A DNA stretch of 54,752 nt from Deltaproteobacteria bacterium (GTDB taxonomy: Bacteria; Myxococcota_A; UBA9160; JAJDAL01), in contig JAJDAL010000027.1 in the NCBI GenBank assembly GCA_029261875.1, forward strand, positions 1-54,752, given 5' to 3'. The notes beneath the pieces are model-generated. The model was not told the DNA's origin and did not search any database. It was given only the letters and a program-made list of their open reading frames with translations. Below, piece by piece: positions 8,039 to 20,539 of this stretch (within the stretch, counting starts at the first letter, position 1; every line of letters begins with the position of its first letter). The translations under genes and the position numbers were made by a program.

Positions 8039-9975
8039 CGGATTCGCCCCGGGTCTCGCGCGTCCTCGGTACCGCGGGTCATATCGATCACGGCAAGACC
8101 ACCCTGATCCACGCCTTGACGGGCGTGGATACGGATCGGCTTCCGGAAGAAAAGGAACGCGGCATTACCATCGAGTTGGGTTTTGCTCCCCTCGATCTCG
8201 GGGACGGGACACGGCTCAGCGTGGTCGACGTTCCGGGCCACGAGAAGCTGGTTCGCACCATGGTGGCCGGGGCGTCGGGGATCGACCTGCTGCTCCTGGT
8301 AGTCGCCGCCGACGAAGGTGTGATGCCCCAGACCCGCGAGCATGTGGCGATCTGCGAACTGCTGGGCATCGAACGCGGCGCAGTGGCGTTGACGAAATGC
8401 GAGCTGGTGGGCGACGACATCGTGGAACTCGCCACGGCGGAGATCCAGGAGCTGCTCGCGGAAACGCATCTCGCGCAACTCCCCATCCTCCCGGTTTCCG
8501 CCCGCAGCGGAGTGGGCATCGACGCGTTGCGGGGAGCCTTGCTCGAAGCCGCCCAGAAAGCGCCGCCGCGGGTCGCCAACCCGGGAGCCCCGCGACTGCC
8601 CGTCGACCGCGTCTTCGCCATGAAGGGCTTCGGAACCGTCGTCACCGGGACCCTCAGCGGCGGCGCCTTTTGCCAGGGCGCCGAAGTGGAACTCTTCCCT
8701 TCCGGGAAGAAGGCGCGCGTCCGCGGCCTCCAAAGCCACGGTCAAAGCGAGGAAGAAATCCAACCGGGGGTGCGCTGTGCGCTGAACCTTCAGGGTTTGG
8801 AAGTGCGGGACATTGCGCGAGGCGAAGTCGTCTCCTTGCCCGGCGCCTTGGCGCCGACCGAATCCCTCGATGCGGAAATCACGTGGCTCGCCGCCTCGCC
8901 GCTACTGGAAGACTCCACGGCGGTGGAGTTCTTGTCGGGCACCAGCGAACGGCGCGGACGTTTGAGTCTCATCGGCCAACCGGAGCTTGCCCCGGGTGAG
9001 CGATCCTTCGCACGGATCCACATCGACGAGGAGCCCGTGACGCTGCTTCCCGGCGACCGCTTCGTGCTGCGCGGTTTCGCGCGAACGGAACTCGGAGGCG
9101 CCACCCTGGGCGGCGGCGTGGTGCTCGATGTGGCCCCACTGCGCCGGCGACGCAGCGACCCGGAACTGAAACGCCAACTCGAGAGTCTGGCCCGCGACGA
9201 CCTGGCAACGGGGATCGCGGTTCGCATTCGCCGGGCGGGACTGGCGGGCATCTCCGCGCAGGCGTTGCGTCATCAGACCGGACTTCCGGCCGATGCCCTC
9301 GACGGGCACCTCGACGCACTGGCACAACAGGGCAGCGTTTGCGCGACTCCCACCGGGATCTGGTTGGGCGACGAACACTTGGCGCTACTGCGGAGCCGCA
9401 TGCGCGCCGCCCTCGAAGCCTTTCACCGCGAAGAGCCCCTGCGTCCCGGGATGCCGCGTGCGGCCCTGCTCGGCACCGCACCCGACAATGCGGCGCGCGG
9501 CGCTGCAGAGTTGGCGCTGAAGCAACTCGAGAAGGATGGAACCGTCGTCCTCGAAGAAGACCGGGTGCGCTCGGCGAACCACCAGGCCCAGTTGTCGACC
9601 GAAGACGAAGCCCTGGCCGCACGCATCCTGGCCGCCTCCCGGGCCGCGGCCCTCGAGCCGCCCAAGCTCAATGCGTGGGCCCAGGAATTGGGTGTCGGCG
9701 AAACGCATTTGCGCGAGCTGCTCGCACACCTCGAGCGCGAGGGGAAACTCGTCGCCACGCGCGGCGATCTCTGGTTCGACCGCGCCGCCGTAGGTCAGCT
9801 GCGCGAAAAACTCGTCGCCTACTTGAAAGAACACGGCGCAATCGACACGCCGGCCTACAAGGAATTGATTGGAACGTCGCGTCGCACCGCAGTTCCGTTG
9901 ATGGAACTGTTCGACGGCGACAAGGTCACGCTACGGCGCGGGGAAGAACGCATCCTGCGCGGCACGCAGAGCTGA
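8029..9975 (+). CDS. selB: Selenocysteine-specific elongation factor SelB
   Basis: This GTPase delivers Sec-tRNA to UGA codons with a downstream SECIS hairpin. The 648 residues comprise an EF-Tu-like G domain (GHIDHGKT 17-24, DVPGHEK 67-73, TKCEL 122-126), two beta-barrel domains and a C-terminal winged-helix array (about 380-648) that binds SECIS RNA. The start is taken as TTG at 8029, overlapping the msrA stop. The guanine-specificity motif, TKxD in SelB proteins I know, reads TKCE here. No selA, selC or selD is visible in the window. It converges on nuoN with a 10-bp gap. Confidence 0.93.
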   Translation: MSLTDSPRVSRVLGTAGHIDHGKTTLIHALTGVDTDRLPEEKERGITIELGFAPLDLGDGTRLSVVDVPGHEKLVRTMVAGASGIDLLLLVVAADEGVMPQTREHVAICELLGIERGAVALTKCELVGDDIVELATAEIQELLAETHLAQLPILPVSARSGVGIDALRGALLEAAQKAPPRVANPGAPRLPVDRVFAMKGFGTVVTGTLSGGAFCQGAEVELFPSGKKARVRGLQSHGQSEEEIQPGVRCALNLQGLEVRDIARGEVVSLPGALAPTESLDAEITWLAASPLLEDSTAVEFLSGTSERRGRLSLIGQPELAPGERSFARIHIDEEPVTLLPGDRFVLRGFARTELGGATLGGGVVLDVAPLRRRRSDPELKRQLESLARDDLATGIAVRIRRAGLAGISAQALRHQTGLPADALDGHLDALAQQGSVCATPTGIWLGDEHLALLRSRMRAALEAFHREEPLRPGMPRAALLGTAPDNAARGAAELALKQLEKDGTVVLEEDRVRSANHQAQLSTEDEALAARILAASRAAALEPPKLNAWAQELGVGETHLRELLAHLEREGKLVATRGDLWFDRAAVGQLREKLVAYLKEHGAIDTPAYKELIGTSRRTAVPLMELFDGDKVTLRRGEERILRGTQS

Positions 9976-9985
9976 AACCCGTGGG

Positions 9986-11536
9986 CTAGCGATAGAAGAC
10001 GCGGATGGCTTCCTGGGCCCAGTCGAGGGCGCCGGGCATCTGCAGCTTGTCCAACCCGTAGTTGGGGAAGAAGCCCAGCACCAGCACGCCGATCGCGCAC
10101 ACCGCCAGTACGACGAGCTCGCCGAAATCCGTCGTGGGACGCGGCGCTTCCCCGACCGGCTCGCGCATGTACATGGCCACGGGAATCCGCAGGTAGTAGA
10201 AGACCGAGATCAGGCTGCCGAACACTGCGACGATGGTGAGCCAGATCAGATTGGCGTCCACGGCCGCCTTGAAGATGAAAAACTTGGCGAAGAAGCCCGC
10301 CGTGCCGGGGATACCCGCCAAGGCGATCATGAACAGGGACATCAGGGCCGCCAGCCCGGGGCGGCTCTTGGCGAGGCCCGCCAGGTCCTCGATGCGATCG
10401 CAGTCCTGCCCCCGCCGCGCCAACGCGACCAGCACACTGAAGGCCCCCAGATTGATGAACAGATAACTGAGCAGGTAGAAGAGCACCGCTTGATAGGCGT
10501 TCTGGGCCAGTTCCGGTTCCGCGGTTCCGGTGGCAGCCACGTAGCCGATCAGGATGTAACCCGCGTGGGCGACGCTCGAATAGGCGAGCAGGCGTTTGAC
10601 GTTGTCCTGGATGATCGCCATGACGTTGCCGACGACGATCGTCAGGGCGGCCAACACCCACAAGATGAGATGGATGTCGCCCAACATGGGACCAAAGGCT
10701 TCTTGCAGCAGGCGCATCAAGGTGAGGAACGCCGCCGCCTTCACGGACACGGACATGTAGGCAGTGACCGTGGTCGGTGCGCCTTCGTAGACATCCGGCG
10801 TCCATTGGTGGAAGGGCACCGTCGAGACCTTGAAACCGAAGCCCACGATGATGAGCCCGAGTCCCGCCAGAGCCAAGGTGTTGTCCGCCATGCCCGGGGC
10901 GGCGAGCGCGGTCCCGATGCCCTTGAAATCCAACGCGCCGGTGGCGCCGTACACCAACGCCATGCCGTAGAGGAGGATCCCCGAGGCAAAGGATCCGATC
11001 AGGAAGTACTTGAGCGCCGACTCGTTGCTGCGCAGCTTCGTGCGATCGAATCCCGCGAGCACGTATATGGGAATGCTCATGATCTCGAGACCCAGAAACA
11101 CGGCCATGAGATCGATGGAAGCGATCATGAACATCATGCCCGCGGTGGCGATCAAGAGCAGGGCGTAATACTCGCCGTGGTTGATGCGCATCGCCGCGAG
11201 GTAGGTGACGGACAGGATGCAGGTCAGCAGAGCCGAGAGCGACACCAGGGACATGCCGAAGCCCGAGAAGCGGTCGAGCACGATCATCGCGTTGTCGGGG
11301 TTGAAGTGGATCCCGTCGAAGGACACGGATTGTGCGGCCAGCCCGAAAGCCAGCAGCAGGAATGCGACGGAGATCAACGCCAGGATGGCGCCGATGCGTT
11401 GGTCGCTGGGGGCTTCGCCGGACGCGCTGCGCAAGCGCGGCAGGAAAACCTCGCCCATCAACACCACCATGGAGCCGATGCTGACCATCAGGATGGGCAG
11501 GATCGCCCGCGGGTCGAGGGAAGGGACGTCGATCAA
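9986..11536 (-). CDS. nuoN: NADH-quinone oxidoreductase subunit N
   Basis: This is an antiporter-like membrane subunit of complex I with about 14 transmembrane helices and 516 residues. Family marks include the conserved helix KYFLIGSFASGILLYG, KVSTVPFHQWTPDVYEGAP, and LLAYSSVAHAGYILIG. The start is TTG at 11536, chosen because GGAGG lies 10 nt upstream and the TTG overlaps the nuoM stop as TTGA. It is the last gene of the operon. The long open frame further upstream is a shadow across nuoM. Confidence 0.96.
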   Translation of the reverse strand: MIDVPSLDPRAILPILMVSIGSMVVLMGEVFLPRLRSASGEAPSDQRIGAILALISVAFLLLAFGLAAQSVSFDGIHFNPDNAMIVLDRFSGFGMSLVSLSALLTCILSVTYLAAMRINHGEYYALLLIATAGMMFMIASIDLMAVFLGLEIMSIPIYVLAGFDRTKLRSNESALKYFLIGSFASGILLYGMALVYGATGALDFKGIGTALAAPGMADNTLALAGLGLIIVGFGFKVSTVPFHQWTPDVYEGAPTTVTAYMSVSVKAAAFLTLMRLLQEAFGPMLGDIHLILWVLAALTIVVGNVMAIIQDNVKRLLAYSSVAHAGYILIGYVAATGTAEPELAQNAYQAVLFYLLSYLFINLGAFSVLVALARRGQDCDRIEDLAGLAKSRPGLAALMSLFMIALAGIPGTAGFFAKFFIFKAAVDANLIWLTIVAVFGSLISVFYYLRIPVAMYMREPVGEAPRPTTDFGELVVLAVCAIGVLVLGFFPNYGLDKLQMPGALDWAQEAIRVFYR

Positions 11537-13203
11537 AGCGGCGTACCTCCGTCGTCCGAGTCCGAAGCGACTTCTTCCACCGAGTGCTGCTCCGCCAGCC
11601 GCAAGGGTTGCGGGAGTGCAGCGACGGCGGCTTTGCGATTGTCCATGACCTTCAGGAGTTCCGTCACCGGCGCATCGAGCCGGCGCAGGAAGGGCTCCGG
11701 ATAGATCCCAATCCAGATGATGGGCAAGATCATGGCCACCATGACGGCCTTCTCGCGCAGGTCGAGATCGATCAAGCCGAGGTTCTCGTCCTTGTCGACG
11801 GGACCGAACATGACGCGGCGGAACATCCACAACATGTAGGCCGCCGCGAGCACCACCCCAAAGGCCGCCACGACCCCGACGGTGGTCGAGGCCTGGAAGG
11901 TGCCGAGCAGGATCAAGAACTCGCCCACGAAACCGTTCAGCGCCGGCAACCCGATGCTCGACATGGCGACGATGCCGAAGAGCGCCGCATACACGGGCAT
12001 GGGCTTCGCGATCCCACCGAAGTCGGCGATCAAGCGCGTGTGGCGCCGCTCGTAGATCATCCCCACCAGGAGGAAGAGGGCACCGGTGGAAAGCCCGTGG
12101 TTGACCATCTGCAGCACACTTCCCTCGAGGCCTTCGCGATTCAGGGCGAACATGCCCAGCATGACGAAGCCCAGGTGGGCGACGGACGAATAGGCGACGA
12201 GCTTCTTGATGTCGGCCTGAACCATGGCGACGAGCGATCCGTAGATGATGCCGATCAACGACAGGGTAAAGATCAGCGGGACGAACTCTTCCGCAGCGTT
12301 CGGGAAGAGCGGCAATGCGAAGCGCACGAAACCGAAGGTCCCCATCTTGAGGAGCACACCGGCCAGAATCACCGAGCCGGAAGTCGGAGCCTCGACGTGG
12401 GCATCGGGCAACCAGGTGTGGAACGGCACCATGGGAACCTTGATCGCGAAGGCCAGAGCGAAGGCGGCGAACAGCCAGGTCTGGGTCTTCCACCAGGGGA
12501 AGAGATTCCCCGCGGCATCGACCTGCCCCGTCACCGGGACCAGCGTATCGCGCAATCCCTGAGCGGCCCCGCCCGCAGACGCGACGAAATCGAAGGTATG
12601 CACCCCGAATTGTTCGCCGTGCATGATGTAGAGCGCGATCAACGCCACGAGCATCAGGAGCGATCCCGCCAGGGTGAAGAGGAAGAACTTCACCGCGGCG
12701 TAGATGCGACGGCCCCCACCCCAGATGCCGATGATGAAATACATCGGAATCAGCATCACTTCCCAGAAGACGTAGAACTGGAAGAGATTCAGGGAGACGA
12801 AGGCACCGATCATGCCCGTTTCCAGGAACAACATGAAGAACACGTAGCTGCGTACGGAATGTTTGATGTCGTTCCAGGAAGCCACCAGCACGATGGGCAT
12901 CAAGAACGTGGTGAGGACCACCAACAGCAACGCGATCCCATCGATCCCGACGAAGTAATTGATTCCGAAGGCGGGCAGCCAAGCCGCGTGCTCTTGCAGC
13001 TGAAAACCCGGCTGTGCGGGATCGAACTCCGCCCACATCCACAGCGACAGCAGGAACGTGAGGGTCGTCATCGCCAACGCCATTCCGCGCCAGATGTCCG
13101 ACGGCAGATCGCGCCCGAACACGCGGGGTGCCAACAGTCCCAGGGCGGTTGCCAGGGGCAGGAAGGTGACGAGCGAGATCAGATTGTCGTCTAGGTATCC
13201 CAT
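11533..13203 (-). CDS. nuoM: NADH-quinone oxidoreductase subunit M
   Basis: This is a proton-pumping antiporter-like subunit, 556 residues and about 14 helices. It has KVPMVPFHTWLPDAHVEAPT with the key Lys and Pro of the discontinuous helix, Glu in FYVFWEVMLIPM, and KKLVAYSSVAHLGFV. The ATG overlaps the nuoL stop by one base (TAATG). The C-terminal tail after about residue 520 is an Ala/Gln/Ser-rich extension that ends at the nuoN Shine-Dalgarno. Confidence 0.97.
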   Translation of the reverse strand: MGYLDDNLISLVTFLPLATALGLLAPRVFGRDLPSDIWRGMALAMTTLTFLLSLWMWAEFDPAQPGFQLQEHAAWLPAFGINYFVGIDGIALLLVVLTTFLMPIVLVASWNDIKHSVRSYVFFMLFLETGMIGAFVSLNLFQFYVFWEVMLIPMYFIIGIWGGGRRIYAAVKFFLFTLAGSLLMLVALIALYIMHGEQFGVHTFDFVASAGGAAQGLRDTLVPVTGQVDAAGNLFPWWKTQTWLFAAFALAFAIKVPMVPFHTWLPDAHVEAPTSGSVILAGVLLKMGTFGFVRFALPLFPNAAEEFVPLIFTLSLIGIIYGSLVAMVQADIKKLVAYSSVAHLGFVMLGMFALNREGLEGSVLQMVNHGLSTGALFLLVGMIYERRHTRLIADFGGIAKPMPVYAALFGIVAMSSIGLPALNGFVGEFLILLGTFQASTTVGVVAAFGVVLAAAYMLWMFRRVMFGPVDKDENLGLIDLDLREKAVMVAMILPIIWIGIYPEPFLRRLDAPVTELLKVMDNRKAAVAALPQPLRLAEQHSVEEVASDSDDGGTPL

Positions 13204-15212
13204 TATCGAAGCAGGTATCCCACGATCGCGATCGTGCCGACGATCATGAAGAAGATGTAGCTCTGGGTCATTCCCGTTTGGAGATGCTTCAAGCCGCGGC
13301 CCGCCAGGTTGCGCACGCTGTTGGCGCTGCCGTTGATCGCCAGGCCGTCGATCAGGCCCGCATCGATCTTTTGGAACAACACCTTGTCCGAGAGCGCCAC
13401 GAGAGGCCGGACGATGGCCGAATCGTAGATTTCATCCACGTAGTACTTGTTCTTCAACGTCTCGTGAGCCCCCGAGAGCTTGCTCGCGATGGCAGCCGGG
13501 ATTCCGGGCTTTCGGACGTAGAACAAGAATGCGAGCAAGAATCCGAGCGTCGCGGTCCCGACCGCCACGGCTCCCAGGCCCCGCTCGAGTCCATGACTCA
13601 CGTCGTGGGGGATCACGTGCTGGAGCATCGGGGTCAGGAAGTTCGCCAGGCTGTTGGCGTCTTCCACGAATACCCAGGCTTCGGACGGTCCGAACAATCC
13701 GCCGAAAATCGAGAAGAAGGCCAACACGAAGAGCGGCCCGATCACGACCCAGCTGGGTTCGTGGATGTGGCTCTGCACCTCGGGGGTCGCACGGCACTCG
13801 CCGAAGAAGATTCGAAAGTGCAGCCGGAACATGTAGAAGGCCGTGAGTCCCGCGGTCAGAAGCCCGATGCCGTAGAGCCAATAGTGGCCCGGCGTATCGT
13901 GCGCCAGGTAGGCGGAGAGCAGGACTTCATCCTTCGAGAAGAAGCCCGAGAAATAGGGCACGCCCGAGATCGCCAACACACCGATCAGGAAGACCATGTG
14001 GGTGCGCGGAATCTTGCGCCGCAATCCACCCATCTTGTCCATGTCCTGTTCGTGGTGCATGGCGAGGATCACGGCGCCGGACCCGAGGAAGAGCAAGGCC
14101 TTGAAGAAGGCGTGGGTTCCGAGGTGGAAAACCGCCGCCGTATAGGAACCGCAGCCCGCGGCCATGAACATGTAACCGAGCTGGCTGACGGTCGAGTAGG
14201 CGAGGACTTTCTTGATGTCGGTCTGCGCGATCGCGATGGTGGCGGCGAACAGCGCAGTCAGGGCGCCGGTCCAGGCGATGACCGCTGCCGCGATGGGGGC
14301 TTCGCCGTACAAGAAGTTGAACCGGCACACCATGTAGACGCCCGCCGTCACCATGGTGGCGGCGTGGATCAGGGCCGATACCGGCGTGGGCCCCGCCATG
14401 GCGTCCGGTAACCAGACGTAGAGCGGGATCTGCGCCGACTTGCCCGCGGCGCCCACGAACAGGCAGAGCCCCACCACGTTCAGCAGCGCGCACTCGCCGA
14501 AAAACGGGACGACGATCGTCATGGCCGCGAGTTCGCCGATCACGCTTTGAAGCTTGGTGAATTCGATGGTCGGAGTGCCGACACTGGCGGCAGCCCAGAA
14601 GAGCAGGAACAGGCCGATCAAGAAACCGAAATCGCCGATGCGGTTGACGATGAAGGCCTTGCTCCCGCAATAGGCGTTCCAGCGGTCGCTGTACCAGAAC
14701 CCGATCAGGAGATAGGAACAAACCCCCACGCCCTCCCAGCCGAGGAACAGGAGCAACATGTTGTCGCCCAGCACCAGCAGGAGCATCGCGCAGGTGAAGA
14801 GGTTCAAATAACAGAAGAAGCGCTGGAAGCCTTTGTCGTCCCGGTGATCGTCATCCATGTAGCCGATGGAATAGATATGGATGAGCGAGCCCACGCCGGT
14901 GACGACCAAACACATCACCGCCGACAAGGGGTCGAAGCGGAACGCGAACTCGGCGCTGAAACTGCCGGCACCGATCCAGGTGAAGAGGTTGTCCCCGAGC
15001 GCGCGCTGGCCCTCGGGCAATCCCACAAGCTCGATGAACGCCATGACGGAAACGCAGAACGAAAGCAGTACAGCGCCGCAGGAGATCCCGATCACCAACA
15101 AGCGCGGCGATTCGCGGCGAATGAGACCCAGAATCACGCCGTGGAACAACGCCCCCGCCAAAGGCAGCAGCGGGATCCAGCGCAGCATTTCGCTCGTCTG
15201 GGCTTCTACCAT
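13203..15212 (-). CDS. nuoL: NADH-quinone oxidoreductase subunit L
   Basis: This is the distal antiporter-like subunit of complex I, 669 residues. Marks are [33 protein letters not shown] (pumping Lys and Pro), [13 protein letters not shown] and [15 protein letters not shown]. The C-terminal part contains the long lateral helix and the final transmembrane anchor ([18 protein letters not shown]). The ATG at 15212 overlaps the end of nuoK by 7 bp. Confidence 0.97.
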   Translation of the reverse strand: MVEAQTSEMLRWIPLLPLAGALFHGVILGLIRRESPRLLVIGISCGAVLLSFCVSVMAFIELVGLPEGQRALGDNLFTWIGAGSFSAEFAFRFDPLSAVMCLVVTGVGSLIHIYSIGYMDDDHRDDKGFQRFFCYLNLFTCAMLLLVLGDNMLLLFLGWEGVGVCSYLLIGFWYSDRWNAYCGSKAFIVNRIGDFGFLIGLFLLFWAAASVGTPTIEFTKLQSVIGELAAMTIVVPFFGECALLNVVGLCLFVGAAGKSAQIPLYVWLPDAMAGPTPVSALIHAATMVTAGVYMVCRFNFLYGEAPIAAAVIAWTGALTALFAATIAIAQTDIKKVLAYSTVSQLGYMFMAAGCGSYTAAVFHLGTHAFFKALLFLGSGAVILAMHHEQDMDKMGGLRRKIPRTHMVFLIGVLAISGVPYFSGFFSKDEVLLSAYLAHDTPGHYWLYGIGLLTAGLTAFYMFRLHFRIFFGECRATPEVQSHIHEPSWVVIGPLFVLAFFSIFGGLFGPSEAWVFVEDANSLANFLTPMLQHVIPHDVSHGLERGLGAVAVGTATLGFLLAFLFYVRKPGIPAAIASKLSGAHETLKNKYYVDEIYDSAIVRPLVALSDKVLFQKIDAGLIDGLAINGSANSVRNLAGRGLKHLQTGMTQSYIFFMIVGTIAIVGYLLR

Positions 15213-15508
15213 TTGAGCAGGCTCACGTCTTCGACGTTGACGGAATCGCGGTTGCGGAAGAGCGAGATGACGATCCCCAGTCCAACCGCCACCTCGGCGG
15301 CGGCCACGGTGATGACCATCATGACGAACACCTGGCCGTCCATCTGTGCCCAGTTCCGGGCGAACCCGATGAACGCCACGTTGGCGGCGTTCAGCATCAG
15401 CTCGATGGACATGAGGATGACGATCAGATTGCGCCGCGTGAGCGCGCCCACCACCCCGATCCCAAACAAGATGGCCGACAGGCCGATCACGTGTTCGAGG
15501 GGAATCAC
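15206..15508 (-). CDS. nuoK: NADH-quinone oxidoreductase subunit K
   Basis: This 100-residue membrane subunit has three helices and the conserved Glu in helix 2 ([11 protein letters not shown]) and helix 3 ([12 protein letters not shown]), part of the proton path between NuoA/J and NuoN. It starts with GTG at 15508, overlapping the nuoJ stop by one base (TAGTG). Confidence 0.97.
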   Translation of the reverse strand: MIPLEHVIGLSAILFGIGVVGALTRRNLIVILMSIELMLNAANVAFIGFARNWAQMDGQVFVMMVITVAAAEVAVGLGIVISLFRNRDSVNVEDVSLLKW

Positions 15509-16008
15509 TAGCTGACCCTCCGCTTGGCGAGGATCACGGCACCCACGATGGCGGCCAGCAACAACAGCGACGCCATTTCGAAGGGCAATACGTAATCGGT
15601 GAAGAGCGTGCGCGCCAACATGCGGTAGTTGCCGAAATCGTCGGCGGTTTCGACCGCGGCGGGCAACCCCAATTCGATCTGCCCCAGGAACTGAATCCCC
15701 ACGTAGATCGCCAGGGCGGCGCCCAAGAACTTGACGATCGGCTGGCGCGAGGGTGCGAACTCGTCCGTCCGAAGATTCAGCAGCATGACGACGAACAAGA
15801 ACAACACCACGATGGCGCCGGCGTAGATCATGATCTGCAAGGCGGCGATCAGGTGCGCCTGGAGGAGAACGAACACGCCCGAGAGCGCGATCATGGTGAC
15901 CACCAGGCTCATGGCCCCCGCCACCGTGTTGCGCACGTTCAACACCATCCCGAGGGCCGATACGATCGCGACCGCGGACAGGAAATAGAACGCGATGGTT
16001 TCGATCAT
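15508..16008 (-). CDS. nuoJ: NADH-quinone oxidoreductase subunit J
   Basis: This 166-residue membrane subunit has five predicted helices. The segment [20 protein letters not shown] carries the conserved Tyr of the helix-3 pi-bulge that gates proton transfer. The ATG at 16008 overlaps the nuoH stop as ATGA. In most nuo operons nuoI lies between nuoH and nuoJ. Here there is no room for it. Confidence 0.96.
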   Translation of the reverse strand: MIETIAFYFLSAVAIVSALGMVLNVRNTVAGAMSLVVTMIALSGVFVLLQAHLIAALQIMIYAGAIVVLFLFVVMLLNLRTDEFAPSRQPIVKFLGAALAIYVGIQFLGQIELGLPAAVETADDFGNYRMLARTLFTDYVLPFEMASLLLLAAIVGAVILAKRRVS

Positions 16009-17159
16009 ACGACGCTCCGAACCACGAGGATGGCGAAGCCGGTCACGAACACGTTGGCCAGGGACAGCGGAAGGATGATTTTCCAGCACAGGTCCATCAC
16101 CTGGTCGTAGCGGAAGCGCGGCAAGGTCCAGCGAATGGTCATCTGCAGCCAGATCATGACGATGACCTTCACGAAGAAGACCGAGACGTGCGCGATCATG
16201 CACAGGCCCGTCGCCAGGCCTTCGCCGAAGACGCCACCGATGGCTGCGATCAGCGTCTCCTGGGGAACGAAAGGAATCGACCAGCCCCCGAGGAACAGGG
16301 TCGTGACGATCATCCCGATCACGGGGATTTCCAGGAATTCCGCCGTATAGAACAGGCCGAAGCGCATGCCCGAATACTCGAGGTGGTAACCGGAAACGAT
16401 CTCCGACTCGCCTTCGGGCGCGTCGAAGGGCGGTCGCTTGTTTTCCGCCATGATGGCGGTCAAGAACATGATGAAGCCCAGGGGCTGCAGGAAAATCCCC
16501 CAGGTGGGAAGTTGGATCCAACTGAGGAAAGCGGGCAGCTCGTCCACCCAGCCAAAATGTTCGATGAAGCCCAGTAGGCGGAACGTGGTGTCCTGGGCGA
16601 AGGACATGTCCGTGAGCTTCAAGGTGCCGAACACCATGAAGATCCCCACCACCGAAAGCCCCATGGTGACTTCGTAGGAAATCATCTGCGCCGAAGCGCG
16701 CAGGCTTCCGAGCAGTGACCAGTTGTTGTTGCTCGCCCAACCCGCGATCACCGCGCCATAGGTGGCGAGCGATCCCACGGCGAAGACGTACAAGAGCCCC
16801 CAATCGAGGTCCGCGATGACGAGATTCCAATGGGAGTCGCCGAATACGTAGAGGCCGCCAAACGGCACGATCGCCAGGGTCACGATGGCGGGCACGATCG
16901 AAATGACGGGCGCCAACAAGTGCATGAAGCGGTTGGCTCCGGCCGGCACGAAGTCTTCCTTCGCGAACAGCTTGGCGACGTCCGCGAGGGGATGGAACAG
17001 ACCCAGCACCGTGAGACCACCGATGTCGGCGCGGTTGGCACCGATGCGGTCTTGCATCACCGCCGATTGCTTGCGCTCGATCCAGGTGATGACCGGCAGG
17101 ATGGCGGCCATCACCACGAGCAGCATGAAGAGGATCTTGGCGACTACGTCCCAGGGCAC
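16005..17159 (-). CDS. nuoH: NADH-quinone oxidoreductase subunit H
   Basis: This 384-residue membrane subunit lies at the junction with the quinone chamber. Conserved marks are [19 protein letters not shown] in the first loop and [20 protein letters not shown] with the acidic cluster facing the quinone site. It has eight or nine helices. The start is GTG at 17159, directly abutting the nuoG TAA. Confidence 0.97.
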   Translation of the reverse strand: MPWDVVAKILFMLLVVMAAILPVITWIERKQSAVMQDRIGANRADIGGLTVLGLFHPLADVAKLFAKEDFVPAGANRFMHLLAPVISIVPAIVTLAIVPFGGLYVFGDSHWNLVIADLDWGLLYVFAVGSLATYGAVIAGWASNNNWSLLGSLRASAQMISYEVTMGLSVVGIFMVFGTLKLTDMSFAQDTTFRLLGFIEHFGWVDELPAFLSWIQLPTWGIFLQPLGFIMFLTAIMAENKRPPFDAPEGESEIVSGYHLEYSGMRFGLFYTAEFLEIPVIGMIVTTLFLGGWSIPFVPQETLIAAIGGVFGEGLATGLCMIAHVSVFFVKVIVMIWLQMTIRWTLPRFRYDQVMDLCWKIILPLSLANVFVTGFAILVVRSVV

Positions 17160-18767
17160 TTAGCTGTCCCGCCCCGCTTTACCCGGGGTACCGGGGAGAG
17201 GGAGTCCGGCGCTGCCCACGGTTCCCAGATGCACACCGCTGAAGGCGGGCTGACGCGTAGACAGCTCTTCGGAAACTTGGGCGACGTCGTAGCTCCCGTC
17301 CCAACCCTCGAACCCCAGAGCGGAGCCCAATTGGGCGAGCACCTCGCCATCGCTATAGGCCTCGAAGGCCGGTTCCACGCCGGGCTCGATGCGCTGCACG
17401 CGTCCGGCGTGATTGGTGAGGGTTCCCGCTTTCTCGGCTGCATGCCGAACCGGGAAGACGACGGTTGCGTAGCGTTCGAGATTCGATCGGTGGGTGTCGA
17501 GCACGATCAGCGTGTCGAGGCGCGCCAGCGATTCCGGCTCGGCGAGAATCGATTCGTCGAGCAGGTCGTGGCCCATGACGATCAACGCCTGGACGCCCCC
17601 GCCGCGAACCCGCTCGGCCACCACGCGTGCGTCGCCGAAACCCAGCGCCCGGGCGCCGACGGCGTTGGCGGCTTTCTCTTTCTTGATCAGCAGATCGTCT
17701 TGCTTGCCGTTCACCACGGCGACGCCGGAAGTTTCCGAACCCAGGGATTCGAGGAAGCGCGAGAAGGTGAACAGATCTTCGTTGGTCGCGTGGGCGGAGG
17801 CCACGGCGGACACGACCCCCGGACCGTGGGCATCGACGAGCTTGCGCAAACGCCCCGCCGCTTGGGAAATGCCTTCGGCGAACGGCGCCGCTTCGAGAAC
17901 CCCCAGATCCCCGCGCAAGAGCGTCTGCTGCAGGCGATCGGGCGCCCCCACGCTCTTGTACGACATGCGACCTTCATCGCAGATCCAGGTCTGGTTCACG
18001 AGATCGTTTCGGCGCGGCAAGTAGCGGTAGACCTTGTTGTTCGCCACGCCCATGTGGATGTTGCAACCATTCGAACAGCCGGTGCATACGCCGGGCACGT
18101 CCTCGAGGAACCACACGCGAATCTTGAAGCGGAAGTCCTTTGTGGTGAGCGCGCCCACGGGACAGATGTCCGCCACGTTCATCGAGTAATCGTTGTCGAG
18201 TTCGTTGCCCGGGAAGAAGTCGATCACCGACTCGTCCGCGCGGTTGAACACCGAAAGCTCGCCGGTTCCCGGCACTTCGCGGCAGAAGCGCACGCAGCGG
18301 CGACACAGAATGCAGCGTTCCTGGTCGAGCAACACCGTGGGCCCCAGGTCGTAGCGCTTCTTGAGTGCCCGGCGCGGTTCCTGGGTGCGCGCGTGGGGCT
18401 GGCCGTATTCGAAAGCGTAATCCTGGAGCTTGCACTCCCCCGCTTGATCGCAAATCGGGCAATCCAACGGATGGTTGACGAGCAAGAGTTCCATCACACC
18501 CTGCCGCGCGGTCTCGACCCGATCGTTCTGGGTGTGGATCACCATGCCGTCTTGCACCGGGGTGTTGCAGGCGATCTGAAGTTTGGGAACGCCCTCGATT
18601 TCCACCTGGCACAGTCGACAGGAGCCGTCGATCGACAGACCCGGATGCCAACAGTAGTGGGGAACGTCGACGCCATTCATCAACACGCCCCGGTCATCCA
18701 GGGCCTGCAGGATGGTGCGACCTTCCTCTACTTCCATCTCGACGCCATCGACGCTGATTTTCAACAT
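17160..18767 (-). CDS. nuoG: NADH-quinone oxidoreductase subunit G, short form
   Basis: This is the iron-sulfur subunit of the NADH module. Cluster ligands are all visible: [2Fe-2S] C39, C50, C53, C67; N5 H99, C103, C106, C112; N4 C152, C155, C158 and C202; and an extra N7-type motif CTGCSNGCN (C228, C231, C235). At 535 residues it is far shorter than the roughly 900 of E. coli NuoG, because most of the molybdopterin-oxidoreductase-like C-terminal domain is missing. ATG at 18767 abuts the nuoF TAG. Confidence 0.95.
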   Translation of the reverse strand: MLKISVDGVEMEVEEGRTILQALDDRGVLMNGVDVPHYCWHPGLSIDGSCRLCQVEIEGVPKLQIACNTPVQDGMVIHTQNDRVETARQGVMELLLVNHPLDCPICDQAGECKLQDYAFEYGQPHARTQEPRRALKKRYDLGPTVLLDQERCILCRRCVRFCREVPGTGELSVFNRADESVIDFFPGNELDNDYSMNVADICPVGALTTKDFRFKIRVWFLEDVPGVCTGCSNGCNIHMGVANNKVYRYLPRRNDLVNQTWICDEGRMSYKSVGAPDRLQQTLLRGDLGVLEAAPFAEGISQAAGRLRKLVDAHGPGVVSAVASAHATNEDLFTFSRFLESLGSETSGVAVVNGKQDDLLIKKEKAANAVGARALGFGDARVVAERVRGGGVQALIVMGHDLLDESILAEPESLARLDTLIVLDTHRSNLERYATVVFPVRHAAEKAGTLTNHAGRVQRIEPGVEPAFEAYSDGEVLAQLGSALGFEGWDGSYDVAQVSEELSTRQPAFSGVHLGTVGSAGLPLPGTPGKAGRDS

Positions 18768-20063
<1,296 letters not shown>

Positions 20064-20071
20064 AGGGACAC

Positions 20072-20539
20072 CTATTCGAGCTCCGACAGGATTTTCTTCG
20101 CCTGTTCGAGATCGAGATTCTCGTAATACTGCGCGCCCACGCGCATCATCGGCGCGTAGCCACAAGCGCCGAGACATTCTTCGTGGTTGAGCGTGATGCG
20201 ACCATCCGCGCTGGTTTGGCCGGGCTTCAACCCCAAGTGGGATTCGAGCTGTCGCAACAGGTCTCTTCCGCCGCGCAGCGAGCACGGCAGGTTGGTGCAC
20301 ACGTAGACGTGGTGACGGCCCTGGGGGCTGTCGTAGAACATGTTGTAGAAGGAAACGACTTCCATCACTTCGATGGGTCGAATCTCGAACAGCTCGCCCA
20401 ATTCCTTCGCCAGTTCGTTGGAAATGTATCCGTGCTCCGACTGCACGAGATGCAGGGCGGGCAGAAGCGCACCGCGCTTCACCGGATACTTCGCGATCTC
20501 GGCGTCGATCTTGGCGCGGATCTCTTCGGAGATCACCAT
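20072..20539 (-). CDS. nuoE: NADH-quinone oxidoreductase subunit E
   Basis: This is the thioredoxin-like [2Fe-2S] (N1a) subunit, 155 residues. Ligand motifs are CTNLPC and CLGACG. The N-terminal helical domain includes ALHLVQSEHGYIS. The ATG at 20539 overlaps the end of nuoA by 7 bp. nuoE therefore follows nuoA directly, with nuoB, nuoC and nuoD absent from their usual place. Confidence 0.96.
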   Translation of the reverse strand: MVISEEIRAKIDAEIAKYPVKRGALLPALHLVQSEHGYISNELAKELGELFEIRPIEVMEVVSFYNMFYDSPQGRHHVYVCTNLPCSLRGGRDLLRQLESHLGLKPGQTSADGRITLNHEECLGACGYAPMMRVGAQYYENLDLEQAKKILSELE

